From assembly GCF_004920835.1 (NCBI RefSeq), contig NZ_QFHO01000002.1:266665-330664 (forward strand): a DNA stretch of 64,000 bases, in the 5' to 3' direction. The translations under genes were made by a program, and so were the position numbers. This document shows positions 29,833 to 40,179 of the stretch, piece by piece. The notes beneath the pieces were generated by a model that saw nothing but the letters and a program-made list of their open reading frames with translations, searched no databases and was not told the origin of the DNA. This DNA is from Stenotrophomonas maltophilia (GTDB lineage: Bacteria > Pseudomonadota > Gammaproteobacteria > Xanthomonadales > Xanthomonadaceae). How positions within the stretch are numbered: the first letter of the stretch is position 1; every line of letters begins with the position of its first letter.

Positions 29833-30612
29833 ATGCGCAGCGAAAGTGAACGCAAGGAACTCGGCGGCTTCCTCAAAGCCTGCCGCGCCCGTGTCGACCC
29901 CGCCACGCTCGGCCTGCCGGCCGGGCGCCGGCGTACCCCGGGCCTGAAGCGCGAGGAAGTGGCACTGGCGATCGGGGTCAGTGTCAGCTGGTACACCTGG
30001 ATCGAGCAGGGCCGCGAAGTGCGCGCCTCGCCGGAGGTGCTTGAACGCTTGGCGCAGGTGCTGCGCATGAGCGACGACGAGCGCGCCTATGCGTTCGCGC
30101 TGTCCGGCTACGGCGTGCCGCTGGAATCGCCGGACGAGACGGTCACCGATGGCCTGCGGCAGCTGGTGGAAGCCATGCAGCCAATCCCAGCCTACGTGCG
30201 CAATACCCGCTACGACATCCTGGCCTGGAACCCGGCCATCGCCGACCTGTTCGTGGATTACAGCCAGCTGGCGCCGCACGAGCGCAACACGCTGCGGCTG
30301 ATGTTCCTGTATCCGCCGTACCGCACGCTGATCCTCAACTGGGAAGAAATGACCCGCGGGCTGCTGGCGGGCTTCCGCGCGGCGATGGCGCAGGCGCCGG
30401 ACAAGGCCCCGTTCCTGGCGCTGGCCGAGGACATCGCCGCGCACAGCGAGGAGTTCCGCCAGTGGTGGCCGGAGCACGATGTGCGGCGGTTCGATGAAGG
30501 TGCGAAGAAATTGAACCATCCCACGCGCGGGTTGCTGGACCTGCAGTACGTGGCGCTGGTGCCGGAGAGCCGGCATGACCTGTCACTGGTGACCTACCTG
30601 CCGCGAAGGTAG
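29833..30612 (+). CDS. XRE-family regulator with MmyB-like ligand domain
   Basis: A 259-residue regulator. Residues about 5-75 form an XRE helix-turn-helix (LGLPAGRRRTPGLKREEVAL, VSVSWYTWIEQGREVRASPE). The rest is the MmyB-like PAS/ligand domain, with PAYVRNTRYDILAWNPAIADL and LTLRLMFLYPPYRTLI-type segments and FRQWWPEHDVRRF near the end. These regulators often control a nearby oxidoreductase; here the next gene on the strand is an aldehyde dehydrogenase 680 bp away, past a repeat-rich stretch. ATG 29833 has GGAGGG at a 5-nt spacing, better than ATG 29830. The stop TAG lies in a SMAG-like GTAG. Confidence 0.87.
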   Translation: MRSESERKELGGFLKACRARVDPATLGLPAGRRRTPGLKREEVALAIGVSVSWYTWIEQGREVRASPEVLERLAQVLRMSDDERAYAFALSGYGVPLESPDETVTDGLRQLVEAMQPIPAYVRNTRYDILAWNPAIADLFVDYSQLAPHERNTLRLMFLYPPYRTLILNWEEMTRGLLAGFRAAMAQAPDKAPFLALAEDIAAHSEEFRQWWPEHDVRRFDEGAKKLNHPTRGLLDLQYVALVPESRHDLSLVTYLPRR

Positions 30613-30669
30613 GTTGGTCGGCAGGGCTTGCAGCCCTGCACCTGCTGTAGTGCCGGCCGCTGGCCGGCA
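30609..30669. repeat. Two stem-loops with GTAG heads after the XRE regulator gene
   Basis: GTAG at 30609-30612 (its TAG is the stop codon) precedes the hairpin GCAGGGCTTGCAGCCCTGC (30621-30639); a normal SMAG GTAGTGCCGGCCGCTGGCCG follows at 30647-30669. The first hairpin also belongs to palindromic unit 1, because it recurs inverted at 31142-31158. Confidence 0.75.
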
Positions 30670-30835
30670 ACAGCAACAGCAACAGCAACAGCGGGCTTTC
30701 CGTGAGTTGGTGGGGCGGTGTCGGAGTGCGGGGACGCCGCAAGTACGTCCGTGTAGGCTTGGCCGCGGCATCCATGCCGCGGACACCCCGCACTCCGACA
30801 CCGCCCCACCTCTGACAGATCTCCGCTGCTGTTGG
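30612..30835. repeat. Long palindromic unit 1
   Basis: Ordered parts: GGTTGGTCGGCAGGGCTTGC hairpin (30612-30639); four GCAACA hexamers (30667-30690); TTCCGTGAG (30698-30706); left arm 30709-30733 (25 nt, starts GGTGGGGCGG); core beginning ACGCCGCAAGTACGTCC and a 9-bp hairpin GCGGCAT-CC-ATGCCGC (30763-30782); perfectly complementary right arm 30786-30810; and tail GACAGATCTCCGC to CTGTTGG (30814-30835). Unit 2 has the same parts inverted, with different arm sequences. Confidence 0.85.
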
Positions 30836-30881
30836 TAGGTGTCGACCTTGGTCGACACGTTGATCCACGCCATGCGTGGAT
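30835..30881. repeat. SMAG element and adjacent hairpin
   Basis: GTAGGTGTCGACCTTGGTCG (30835-30858, closing CGACAC) is a SMAG stem; ATCCACGCCATGCGTGGAT (30863-30881) is a second perfect 8-bp hairpin. They sit in the 124 bp between the two long palindromic units. Confidence 0.75.
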
Positions 30882-30909
30882 GAAATCTGTCAGATATCGA
30901 AATACATCT

Positions 30910-30949
30910 GGGGTCAGATCCGTTTCCTTCGGAAAGCGGATCTGACCCC
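30910..30949. repeat. GGGGTCAGATCC-family hairpin
   Basis: Forty-base stem-loop with arms GGGGTCAGATCCGTTTCC and its near-perfect complement, loop TTC. It shares its outer arm with the compound repeat after dapB (13409-13501). Confidence 0.85.
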
Positions 30950-30959
30950 AAGAGCCGTT

Positions 30960-31167
30960 CCAACAGACCGCGGGAATCTGTCGAAGGCGGGGTGGGTCCG
31001 GTTGCGGGGGCGTGAGCCGCATGGATGCGGCGACCGAGCTTACAAGGACGTACTTGCAGCGTCCCCCGCCACCGGACCCGCCCCGCCATCTCACGGAATG
31101 CCGCTGTTGCTGCTTCTGCCGTTGCTGTTGCCTCTGCGGGTGCAGGGCGCAGCCCTGCCGATCAACC
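30960..31167. repeat. Long palindromic unit 2 (inverted relative to unit 1)
   Basis: Read on the minus strand it has the unit 1 order: GGTTGATCGGCAGGGC hairpin (31167-31142), GCAACA-type hexamers (about 31131-31103), TTCCGTGAG (31098-31090), arm 31087-31063, core with GCAAGTACGTCC and GCATCCATGC, arm 31010-30986, and tail GACAGATTCCCGC to CTGTTGG (30982-30960). The 25-nt arms pair with one wobble and one mismatch and share no obvious sequence with the arms of unit 1. Confidence 0.85.
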
Positions 31168-31290
31168 CCATTCAGGCAGGTAAGTACAGGTCACAGGATA
31201 CGCAGACGCCTTGTTGCTGCCATCGATCGGGTCCACATTCGTTGTCAGGAAACGGGCAGCCGCCCGTTGTCGAGACAACAGGAGACCTGC

Positions 31291-32682
31291 ATGTCCGCTT
31301 CCCCCGCAGCCCCCGCTGCCATTTCCCGCGATCCGGCCACCGGCCAGCAGATTGCCAGCCACCCCTTCGCCACCGACGTTGAGCTGGAAGCCATCCTTGA
31401 CCGCGGCCAGACCGGTTTTGCAGCCTGGAGCGCGCAGTCACTGGAACAACGCGCCAGCGTGCTGCGTGCGATGGCTGCCGTGCTGCGTCGCGACCGCGAA
31501 CCCCTCGCTGCGCTGGCCACCGCCGAGATGGGCAAGGTCCACGCCGAGTCGCTGGCCGAGATCGAGAAGTGCGCGGTGCTGTGTGACTGGTACGCCGACA
31601 ACGGTGCGGCGTTCCTGCACGACGAGCCGACCGCGGTGGCCGACAACAAGGCCTATGTCTCCTACCTGCCGCTGGGCGTTGTGCTCGGCATCATGCCGTG
31701 GAATTTCCCGTACTGGCAGGTGATGCGCGCGGCCGTGCCGATCCTCATGGGCGGCAACGGCTTCCTGCTGAAGCCGGCCGAAAACATCGTCGGCACCGCC
31801 GGGCTGCTCGCCGCTGCGTGGCGCGACGCGGGCCTGCCCGACGGCACCTTCATCGCCGCCAACATCAGCCGCGACGGCACCAGCCGTGCGATTGCCGATG
31901 ACCGCATCGCGGCGGTGACCCTGACTGGCAGTGTGGCCGCTGGCCGCAGCATCGCCGCCCAGGCCGGGCAGGCGCTGAAGAAGGTGGTGCTGGAACTGGG
32001 TGGATCGGACCCGTTCATCGTGCTGGCCGACGCCGATCTGGACGCTGCCGTCGAAGCGGCGGTGGCTTCACGCTTCCAGAACACCGGGCAGGTCTGCATC
32101 GCCGGCAAGCGCATCATCGTTGAAGACGCGGTCTACGACCGTTTCGTGGCGCAATTCTGCCAGAAGGTGCAGGCGCTGACCGTCGGCGATGGCCGCGAGG
32201 CCGGCAACCGCATCGGCCCGATGGCCCGGCAGGACCTGCTGGAACAGCTCGACGCGCAAGTCCGTGCCTCGGTGGACGCGGGCGCGAAGCTGCTGGTCGG
32301 CGGCCATCAGCTGGATCGCCCGGGCGCGTTCTACGCCCCCACCGTGCTGGCCGACGTGGAGCCGGGCATGCAGGCCTTCGATACCGAGACCTTCGGTCCG
32401 GTGGCCTCGATCAGCCGCGCCCGTGATGCCGACCATGCAGTGGAGCTGGCCAACCAGAGCGAGTTCGGCCTCAGCGGCAACCTGTGGAGCGGCGACCGCG
32501 CCCGTGCGATGCAGCTGGCGCGCCGGCTTCAGACCGGCGGTGTGTTCGTCAACGGCTTCTCCGCTTCGGACCCGCGCGTGCCGATCGGCGGCGTGAAGAA
32601 GAGCGGCTTCGGCCGTGAGCTCTCGCACTTCGGCATCCGCGAATTCGTCAACGCGCAAACGGTGTGGTTCGACAAGCGTTGA
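31291..32682 (+). CDS. NAD(P)-dependent aldehyde dehydrogenase, Sad/YneI-like
   Basis: A 463-residue aldehyde dehydrogenase whose closest recognisable relatives are E. coli Sad/YneI succinate-semialdehyde dehydrogenases. Seen are GIMPWNFPYWQVMRAAVP (substrate and cofactor region), the catalytic Glu in VLELGGSDPFIVLADADL, the catalytic Cys in QNTGQVCIAGKR, and the C-terminal PIGGVKKSGFGRELS. ATG 31291 has CAGGAG 7 nt before it; the longer frame from 31012 passes through repeat DNA. It precedes an acetolactate-synthase-like gene on the same strand by 63 bp, so the pair may be co-expressed. The substrate is inferred. Confidence 0.9.
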   Translation: MSASPAAPAAISRDPATGQQIASHPFATDVELEAILDRGQTGFAAWSAQSLEQRASVLRAMAAVLRRDREPLAALATAEMGKVHAESLAEIEKCAVLCDWYADNGAAFLHDEPTAVADNKAYVSYLPLGVVLGIMPWNFPYWQVMRAAVPILMGGNGFLLKPAENIVGTAGLLAAAWRDAGLPDGTFIAANISRDGTSRAIADDRIAAVTLTGSVAAGRSIAAQAGQALKKVVLELGGSDPFIVLADADLDAAVEAAVASRFQNTGQVCIAGKRIIVEDAVYDRFVAQFCQKVQALTVGDGREAGNRIGPMARQDLLEQLDAQVRASVDAGAKLLVGGHQLDRPGAFYAPTVLADVEPGMQAFDTETFGPVASISRARDADHAVELANQSEFGLSGNLWSGDRARAMQLARRLQTGGVFVNGFSASDPRVPIGGVKKSGFGRELSHFGIREFVNAQTVWFDKR

Positions 32683-32745
32683 CGCGCAGCTTCCATCCTT
32701 CCTGCAACGATCCATCATCAGTCCAGCGAAAAGGACGGCATTCCA

Positions 32746-34386
32746 ATGTCCAAGGGTTCAGATCTGCTTGTCGCCGCGCTTGAGAACGAAGGCGTCGAGC
32801 GTATTTTCGGCATCCCCGGCGAGGAGAACCTCGACGTGGTCGAATCACTCCGCCATTCCAGCATCGAGCTGGTCATCACCCGCCACGAACAGGCAGCCGT
32901 GTTCATGGCAGCCACCTATGGCCGCCTGACCGGCAAGCCGGGTGTGTGCCTGGCCACGCTCGGCCCGGGCGCGCTCAACTTCACCACCGGCGCCGCCTAC
33001 GCGCTGCTGGGTGCGTGGCCGGTGATCATGATTACCGGCCAGAAGGGCATCGTCGCCAGCAAGCAGGCTCGTTTTCAGATCGTCGACATCGTCAGCACCA
33101 TGAAGCCGCTGACCAAGCAGGCGCGGCAGATCGTCTCCGCGCGCACCATCCCGACGATCGTCCGCGAGGCATTCCGTACCGCGCTGGAAGAGCGCCCGGG
33201 CCCGGTGCTGCTGGAGCTGCCCGAAGACATCGCGGCCGATGAGGTCGGGGACGTAGCGCTGATTCCGCCGCACGCGGTGGATCGTCCGATTGCCAGTCCG
33301 GAAGCACTGGACCGCGCGGCGGACATCATCCGCAACGCCAGGCGCCCGCTGCTGATGATAGCCTCGGCGGCGTCGCGGCCGCAGTCCAGCGAAGCGTTGT
33401 CGGCCTTCGTGCTGCGCGCTGGTATTCCGTTCTTCACCACGCAGATGGGTAAAGGGGCGGTGGCCGGTGGTTCGGGGCTGTACATGGGCACCGCCGCGCT
33501 GACCGAGCGCGACTACGTGCACATGGCGATCGACCAGGCTGACGTGATCGTGACCATCGGTCATGAGGTCACCGAGAAGCCGCCGTTCGTGATGCGCCCG
33601 GGCGGACCGACTGTGATCCATATCGGCTACTCGCAGGCGGCGGTTGAGCAGGTGTACTTCCCGCAGGTGGAAGTGATCGGCGATATCGGTCGCTCGCTGA
33701 CCCAGCTGGCCGACCGCATCGAAGGCGCGGTGCCGAACGCCGACGCGCTGCTGCCACTGCGCGCAACCATCCTCGAACATCTGGCCGACCGTGCCGAAGA
33801 AGCCGGGTTCACCCCGCAGCGACTGGTGCACGACGTGCGCCAGGTGATGCCGCCGGACGGCATCGTGGCGCTGGACAACGGCATGTACAAGATCTGGTTT
33901 GCGCGCAACTACCGCACCCAGGTGGCCAATACGCTGCTGCTGGACAACGCGCTGGCGACGATGGGCGCGGGCCTGCCGTCGGCGATCATGGCCTCGATCC
34001 TGTACCCGCAGCGGCGGGTGCTGGCGGTGTGTGGCGATGGCGGTTTCATGATGAACAGCCAGGAGCTGGAGACCGCGCGACGGCTGGGCCTGAACCTGGT
34101 GGTGCTGATCCTCAACGATGGCGCCTACGGGATGATCCGCTGGAAGCAGGCGGTGGATGGCTTCACCGACTACGGCATGACCTTCAGTAACCCGGATTTC
34201 GTGAAGTATGCGGAAGCCTATGGCTGCAAGGGCCATGAAGTGACGGCCATCGAGCAGCTCATCCCGACGCTGGAAGCGGCGTTCAACGAGGGTGGGGTGC
34301 ACCTGGTGTCGGTGCCGGTGGACTATTCGGAGAACCAGCGGGTGCTGGTGGATGAGCTGCGGCAGGCATTCCCCGGGAACGGGTGA
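32746..34386 (+). CDS. Thiamine-diphosphate enzyme, acetolactate synthase-like
   Basis: A 546-residue ThDP-dependent enzyme of the acetolactate synthase / pyruvate decarboxylase family. The catalytic Glu is in [12 protein letters not shown], the PYR domain shows [19 protein letters not shown], and the ThDP-binding motif runs from [15 protein letters not shown] to [12 protein letters not shown]. The arrangement suits the catabolic AlsS type (pyruvate to acetolactate) better than the biosynthetic IlvB, and no small regulatory subunit gene follows. Other reactions (for example sulfoacetaldehyde or oxalyl-CoA relatives) cannot be excluded. It follows the aldehyde dehydrogenase and ends before an inverted SMAG pair. 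Confidence 0.85.
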   Translation: MSKGSDLLVAALENEGVERIFGIPGEENLDVVESLRHSSIELVITRHEQAAVFMAATYGRLTGKPGVCLATLGPGALNFTTGAAYALLGAWPVIMITGQKGIVASKQARFQIVDIVSTMKPLTKQARQIVSARTIPTIVREAFRTALEERPGPVLLELPEDIAADEVGDVALIPPHAVDRPIASPEALDRAADIIRNARRPLLMIASAASRPQSSEALSAFVLRAGIPFFTTQMGKGAVAGGSGLYMGTAALTERDYVHMAIDQADVIVTIGHEVTEKPPFVMRPGGPTVIHIGYSQAAVEQVYFPQVEVIGDIGRSLTQLADRIEGAVPNADALLPLRATILEHLADRAEEAGFTPQRLVHDVRQVMPPDGIVALDNGMYKIWFARNYRTQVANTLLLDNALATMGAGLPSAIMASILYPQRRVLAVCGDGGFMMNSQELETARRLGLNLVVLILNDGAYGMIRWKQAVDGFTDYGMTFSNPDFVKYAEAYGCKGHEVTAIEQLIPTLEAAFNEGGVHLVSVPVDYSENQRVLVDELRQAFPGNG

Positions 34387-34403
34387 ATCCGGGGCATGGC
34401 CCG

Positions 34404-34456
34404 GTAGGTGTCGACCTTGGTCGACACGGTGGGCGCCAACCAAGGTTGGCGGCTAC
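34404..34456. repeat. Inverted SMAG pair
   Basis: GTAGGTGTCGACCTTGGTCG (34404-34427, closing in CGACAC) followed by the inverted copy GGCGCCAACCAAGGTTGGCG (within 34429-34456, ending GGCTAC). The first is nearly identical to the SMAG at 30835. Confidence 0.8.
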
Positions 34457-34473
34457 CGGAGCAGGGGCGGCCC

Positions 34474-34526
34474 GAGGCCGGGGCTGGGCGCGTGCGGAGG
34501 CCGGGGCTGGGCGGTTTTGGTATGCT
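34474..34526 (+). promoter_or_regulatory. 17-bp direct repeats and extended -10 before lysS
   Basis: GAGGCCGGGGCTGGGCG occurs at 34474-34490 and 34497-34513, a 23-bp step of roughly two helical turns. TGGTATGCT (34518-34526) is an extended -10 with no clear -35, 60 nt before the lysS ATG. The repeats may be an activator site. Confidence 0.4.
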
Positions 34527-34585
34527 GGGCAACCGGCTGTGCCGGGCGCAACATCCCCCCCTCACTACACGATTCCCGCAGATCC

Positions 34586-36097
<1,512 letters not shown>

Positions 36098-36122
36098 GTC
36101 GTCTTTTTGACTCCTGTTTGTG

Positions 36123-36149
36123 CGCGCCGTCGCGAAATGAGACGGCGCG
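36123..36149. terminator. Hairpin after lysS
   Basis: CGCGCCGTC (36123-36131) and GACGGCGCG (36141-36149) make a 9-bp perfect stem with a 9-nt loop, 26 nt after the lysS stop. There is no T run after it, so it may end lysS transcripts weakly or act with other factors. Confidence 0.5.
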
Positions 36150-36150
36150 A

Positions 36151-36178
36151 TTGACGCCTCCCGCACTCGGCGTATCGT
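36151..36178 (+). promoter_or_regulatory. Candidate rpfG-rpfC promoter
   Basis: TTGACG (36151-36156) and TATCGT (36173-36178) with a 16-bp spacer, 125 nt upstream of rpfG and just past the lysS hairpin. The -35 matches five of six consensus bases. Confidence 0.45.
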
Positions 36179-36302
36179 TAATGCACTACCTTGACGTCTG
36201 TTGTGGCTTGATCGGCGCCAGGGGGAGTGCGCACTGTGGAGAGTCCGCTTCACAATGTGATGACGATCATGAACCGGGACGCATGACACGGGAGTCAGGC
36301 CG

Positions 36303-37442
36303 ATGCAGGGTGCGAGCGTTCGCAGCGGCAGGGTATCCTCGCCTGCTGATGATCCAGCATGGTCGAGAAACCAGGCAGAGTACGCGTTGAACATCGTCAT
36401 TGTTGACGACCAGACGTCCGCGCGGACGATGCTGCGTCACGTCATCGAAGATATCGCGCCGGAACTGAGCGTGTATGACTTCGGTGATCCGTTGACCGCA
36501 TTGGCCTGGTGCGAGGCGCATCCGGTCGACCTGCTGCTGCTCGATTACCGCATGCCGGAGATGGACGGGCTGGAATTCGCCCGTCGTTTCCGCCGCCTGC
36601 CCAAGCACCGCGACATTCCGGTGATCCTGATTACCGTGGTCGGCGACGAGCCGATCCGGCAGGCCGCGCTGGAAGCGGGCGTCATCGACTTCCTGGTCAA
36701 GCCGATCCGCCCGCGCGAACTGCGTGCGCGCTGCTACAACCTGCTGCAGCTGCGCCAGCAGACCGAGAACGTGAAGCAACGCGCCTTGTCGCTGGAGCAG
36801 CGGTTGCTGGCCAGCATGCACGAGGTCGAAGAGCGTGAGCGCGAGACCCTGTCGCGATTGGCTCGCGCGATCGAGTTCCGTGATGCCGGCACCAGTGCCT
36901 ACCTGGAGCGCATGGCGCGCGTGGCCGGGCTGATTGCCGAGCAGCTGGGCCTGCCCGAAGACGACGTGCGCCTGATCGAGATGGCCGCGCCCCTGCATGA
37001 CATGGGCAAGATCGCTATTCCCGATGCGGTGCTGCTCAAGCAGGGCAAGCTCAACGACGAAGAACTGGCGATCATGCGGCGGCACCCGCGCATCGGCCAT
37101 GAGCTGCTCAGCGGCAGCCAGAACCGCTTCATCCAGGTTGGTGCGCTGATCGCGCTGCGTCACCACGAGCGGTATGACGGCAGTGGCTATCCTGATGGCC
37201 TGGTCGGCGAGGCGATTCCGCTGGAAGCGCGCATCGTCGCCGTGGCCGACGTTTTTGATGCCCTGATTTCGCCCCGTCCGTACAAGGAAGCATGGACCAT
37301 GGAAGCCACACTGGCCTATCTGTACGCCCAGCGTGGCCGACTGTTCGACCCGCGCTGCGTGGATGCGCTGATGCGCGGTCACCAGCAGTTGATGGATATC
37401 TGCGCCCAGCACTCGACGGCATCGACGCGACCGGGTGGGTGA
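36303..37442 (+). CDS. rpfG: DSF response regulator RpfG (REC / HD-GYP)
   Basis: A 379-residue response regulator that degrades cyclic di-GMP when activated by RpfC. The receiver domain (about residues 29-150) has the acidic pair VDD and phospho-acceptor Asp81 in LLLLDYRMPEMDG. A helical linker leads to the HD-GYP domain with the metal-binding HD at residues 232-233 (LHDMGKIAIPD) and GYP near 295-297 (RYDGSGYPDGL). The Xanthomonas protein has nearly the same length, which supports ATG 36303 over the internal TTG at 36387. rpfC follows one base after its stop. Output in related bacteria includes biofilm, motility, protease and virulence factors. Confidence 0.96.
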   Translation: MQGASVRSGRVSSPADDPAWSRNQAEYALNIVIVDDQTSARTMLRHVIEDIAPELSVYDFGDPLTALAWCEAHPVDLLLLDYRMPEMDGLEFARRFRRLPKHRDIPVILITVVGDEPIRQAALEAGVIDFLVKPIRPRELRARCYNLLQLRQQTENVKQRALSLEQRLLASMHEVEERERETLSRLARAIEFRDAGTSAYLERMARVAGLIAEQLGLPEDDVRLIEMAAPLHDMGKIAIPDAVLLKQGKLNDEELAIMRRHPRIGHELLSGSQNRFIQVGALIALRHHERYDGSGYPDGLVGEAIPLEARIVAVADVFDALISPRPYKEAWTMEATLAYLYAQRGRLFDPRCVDALMRGHQQLMDICAQHSTASTRPGG

Positions 37443-37443
37443 C

Positions 37444-40167
37444 ATGCAGGACCTGTTCGCACGCGTGAAGCGCCGGTTGGCGCAGCGTCCGGATTCGGAG
37501 CATGGCCAGGCGATCGTGCGGGTGGCGCTGATCTCGCTGATCCTGGTCTATGTGCTGCTGTCCGGTGCGCGCCTGCACCGTCTGGAGCAGTACCAGGGCG
37601 TGCTGGCGACGGTACTGACCGGGTTGGGGCTTTCGCTGCTGCTGTTCGGTTGGCTGCTGTGGAAGCCTGAGCGCTCCGATCCGCGCCGGGTTGCCGGGAT
37701 GCTGGCCGATTACGGCTTGATCGCCATCGGCATGATCCAGATGGGCGAACCGCTGGCCTGGGTGTACGCGGTGGTGATGTGGGTCACGGTGGGCAACGGC
37801 CTGCGCTTCGGGCCGCGTTACCTGGCCGCTGCCATCGTGCTGGCGATGGTCAGTTTCGGCACCACCGTGCTGTTGACCCCTTACTGGCAGGCCAACCTGG
37901 GCCTGGCCATTTCCCTGTGGTTGGGGTTGCTGGCAGTACCGTTGTGCTGCTCCTCCCTGCTGCGCAGAAGGATGCGACATCCGACCATGGATACGACCCC
38001 CGCCGCTGCCTCTCCCAACCGTTCGTTGCTGGCCCGCTTCAAGCAGCGCCTGTCCGGGCGCGAGGACAGCGAGCACGCGCAGAACCTGATCCGCATCATC
38101 ATCACGGCGCTGTTCATCAGCTACCTCGGCTGGCGCTCGCTGAGCGGCGGCGGTGAGGCGCTGACCGCGACCTGGTTGATCCTCGCCTTCGAGCTGACCA
38201 TCTCCGCCGGCCTGCTGACCGCGATCCTGGTCAATCCGGGTGTGTCGCATGTGCGCCGGGTGATCGGCATGCTGACCGACTACACCTGCATGGCCTGGAT
38301 CATGACCATCCAGGGCGAGCCGGCCGCGCCGCTGTATGCGGTGATGCTGTGGGTGACCATCGGCAACGGCATGCGCTACGGCAGCACCTATCTGCGCGTG
38401 GCCACCGCCATGGGCTGCCTGGCGTTCCTGTGTACGGTGATGCTGTCGCCCTACTGGCGTGGGCACGACTATCTGGGCTGGGGCCTGCTGCTGGGCCTGG
38501 GCGCGATCCCGCTGTACTTCGATTCGCTGCTGCATGCGCTCACTCGAGCAGTGGCCGAGGCGCGCCAGGCCAACGAAGCCAAGAGCCGCTTCCTGGCCAA
38601 CATGAGCCATGAGTTCCGCACGCCGCTGAACGGGCTGGCCGGCATGACCGAAGTGCTGGCCACCACCCGCCTGGACGATGAGCAGCGCGAGTGCCTGAAC
38701 ACCATCCAGGCCTCCACCCGCAGCCTGCTGGCGCTGGTGGAGGAGGTGCTGGACATCTCCGCGATCGAGGCGGGCAAGGTGCGGGTGGAGTGGCACGAGT
38801 TCGCGCTGGCCGATGTGCTGCAGGCGATCAACCTGATCCTGACCCCGCAGACCCGCTCCAAGTCGCTGGACTACCGCGTGCATGTGGACGACAACGTGCC
38901 GCCGCGCCTGCTTGGCGATGCCGGTCATCTGCAGCAGATCCTGCTCAATCTGATGGGCAATGCGGTCAAGTTCACCGACAGCGGCTACGTGCATCTGCGT
39001 GTTTCCAGCCTGGACGCAGCGGGCAGCGAGCGGGCGCGCCTGCGTTTCGAGATTGTCGACAGCGGCATCGGCGTGCCGGTGGCGCTGCGCGGCCGGCTGT
39101 TCAATGCCTTCGAGCAGGGCGATGTCGGCCTGGCCCGTCGCCATGAGGGAACCGGACTGGGCACCGCCATTGCCAAGGGCCTGGTCGAATCGATGGGCGG
39201 GCAGGTCGGTTATGCGCCGAACAGCCCGCGTGGCAGCGTGTTCTGGGTGGAGATCACGCTGGACGTGGCAGAGACCTCATCAGCCCCGGCGGTTCCGTCC
39301 GAGGTGGCTGAAGCCGGCAATGTCATCGCATTTTCCAATCCCTTCCTGCGTCATCGTGCACGGGTGCGCAGCCTGCGGGTGCTGGTGGCCGACGACCATG
39401 AAGCCAACCGCATGGTGCTGCAGCGGTTGCTGGAGAAGGCCGGCCACAAGGTCACCTGCGTCAATGGCGGCGCCGAAGTACTCGATGCACTGGAGCAGGC
39501 CAGTTACGACGCAGCAATCGTCGATCTGCACATGCCCGGCATGAGTGGACTGGACCTGCTCAAGCAGCTGCGGGTGATGCAGGCCAGCGGCATGCCCTAT
39601 GTGCCGGTGATGGTCCTCAGTGCCGATGTCACCCCCGATTCGATCCTGCGCTGTGAACAGGCCGGCGCACGCGCCTTCCTGGCCAAGCCGGTAGTGGCAA
39701 CCCGGTTGCTGGAAGTATTGGCCGATGTTGCTGCCAACACCCGCCCGGAATCCGGCATCCAGTCGGTTCCCGCGCTGCCGGTGGGCGATGGCGTGCTTGA
39801 TACGGCAGTGCTGGATGAACTGGCGTCGCTGGGCATGGGCGACGGCTTCGAGCGCAAATTCATCGACCAGTGCCTGGTGGATGTCGATGCGAGCATGGGC
39901 CAGCTGCAGGCCTGCGGTGAAGGCCAGGCCTGGGAGGACTTCCGCGAGCACGCCCACGCCCTGCGCGGGGTGGCGAGCAACCTGGGGCTGGTCCAGGTTG
40001 CCGCCTCCAGTGGCGAGATCATGCGCATGGCGGACTGGCAGTTGAAGGGCGAGTGGGTGACCCGCCTCGGTAGTCTTGCCACCGCCCTGCGCCTCGGCAG
40101 GAATGCACTGGCCGCCCGCAGCGCGGACATCGCGCGCCGTGACGACAGCGAGCGCAGCCCGTCCTGA
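37444..40167 (+). CDS. rpfC: DSF hybrid sensor kinase RpfC with duplicated membrane sensor module
   Basis: A 907-residue sensor that binds the diffusible fatty-acid signal and relays phosphate to RpfG. The N-terminal half has two ungapped copies of a five-helix membrane module 190 residues apart (about 17-172 and 207-360), for example YAVVMWVTVGNGLRFG versus YAVMLWVTIGNGMRYG. Then come HisKA with His389 (NMSHEFRTPLNG), the HATPase (GTGLGTAIAKGLVESMGG), a receiver domain (VDLHMPGMSGLDLL) and an Hpt domain (HAHALRGVASNLG). Xanthomonas campestris RpfC is about 726 residues, and a separate rpfH gene encodes an RpfC-sensor-like protein there. The extra length here equals one module, as if RpfH were fused. 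ATG 37444 was chosen over GTG 37435. rpfF is convergent, 12 bp away. Confidence 0.95.
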   Translation: MQDLFARVKRRLAQRPDSEHGQAIVRVALISLILVYVLLSGARLHRLEQYQGVLATVLTGLGLSLLLFGWLLWKPERSDPRRVAGMLADYGLIAIGMIQMGEPLAWVYAVVMWVTVGNGLRFGPRYLAAAIVLAMVSFGTTVLLTPYWQANLGLAISLWLGLLAVPLCCSSLLRRRMRHPTMDTTPAAASPNRSLLARFKQRLSGREDSEHAQNLIRIIITALFISYLGWRSLSGGGEALTATWLILAFELTISAGLLTAILVNPGVSHVRRVIGMLTDYTCMAWIMTIQGEPAAPLYAVMLWVTIGNGMRYGSTYLRVATAMGCLAFLCTVMLSPYWRGHDYLGWGLLLGLGAIPLYFDSLLHALTRAVAEARQANEAKSRFLANMSHEFRTPLNGLAGMTEVLATTRLDDEQRECLNTIQASTRSLLALVEEVLDISAIEAGKVRVEWHEFALADVLQAINLILTPQTRSKSLDYRVHVDDNVPPRLLGDAGHLQQILLNLMGNAVKFTDSGYVHLRVSSLDAAGSERARLRFEIVDSGIGVPVALRGRLFNAFEQGDVGLARRHEGTGLGTAIAKGLVESMGGQVGYAPNSPRGSVFWVEITLDVAETSSAPAVPSEVAEAGNVIAFSNPFLRHRARVRSLRVLVADDHEANRMVLQRLLEKAGHKVTCVNGGAEVLDALEQASYDAAIVDLHMPGMSGLDLLKQLRVMQASGMPYVPVMVLSADVTPDSILRCEQAGARAFLAKPVVATRLLEVLADVAANTRPESGIQSVPALPVGDGVLDTAVLDELASLGMGDGFERKFIDQCLVDVDASMGQLQACGEGQAWEDFREHAHALRGVASNLGLVQVAASSGEIMRMADWQLKGEWVTRLGSLATALRLGRNALAARSADIARRDDSERSPS

Positions 40168-40179
40168 ACCGCCGCGCTG

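Noticed and set aside
36387..36401. TTG at 36387 as rpfG start
   Set aside because: The ATG at 36303 gives the length of known RpfG proteins.
37435..37443. GTG start for rpfC
   Set aside because: ATG 37444 is one base after the rpfG stop and is the better start; the difference is three residues.
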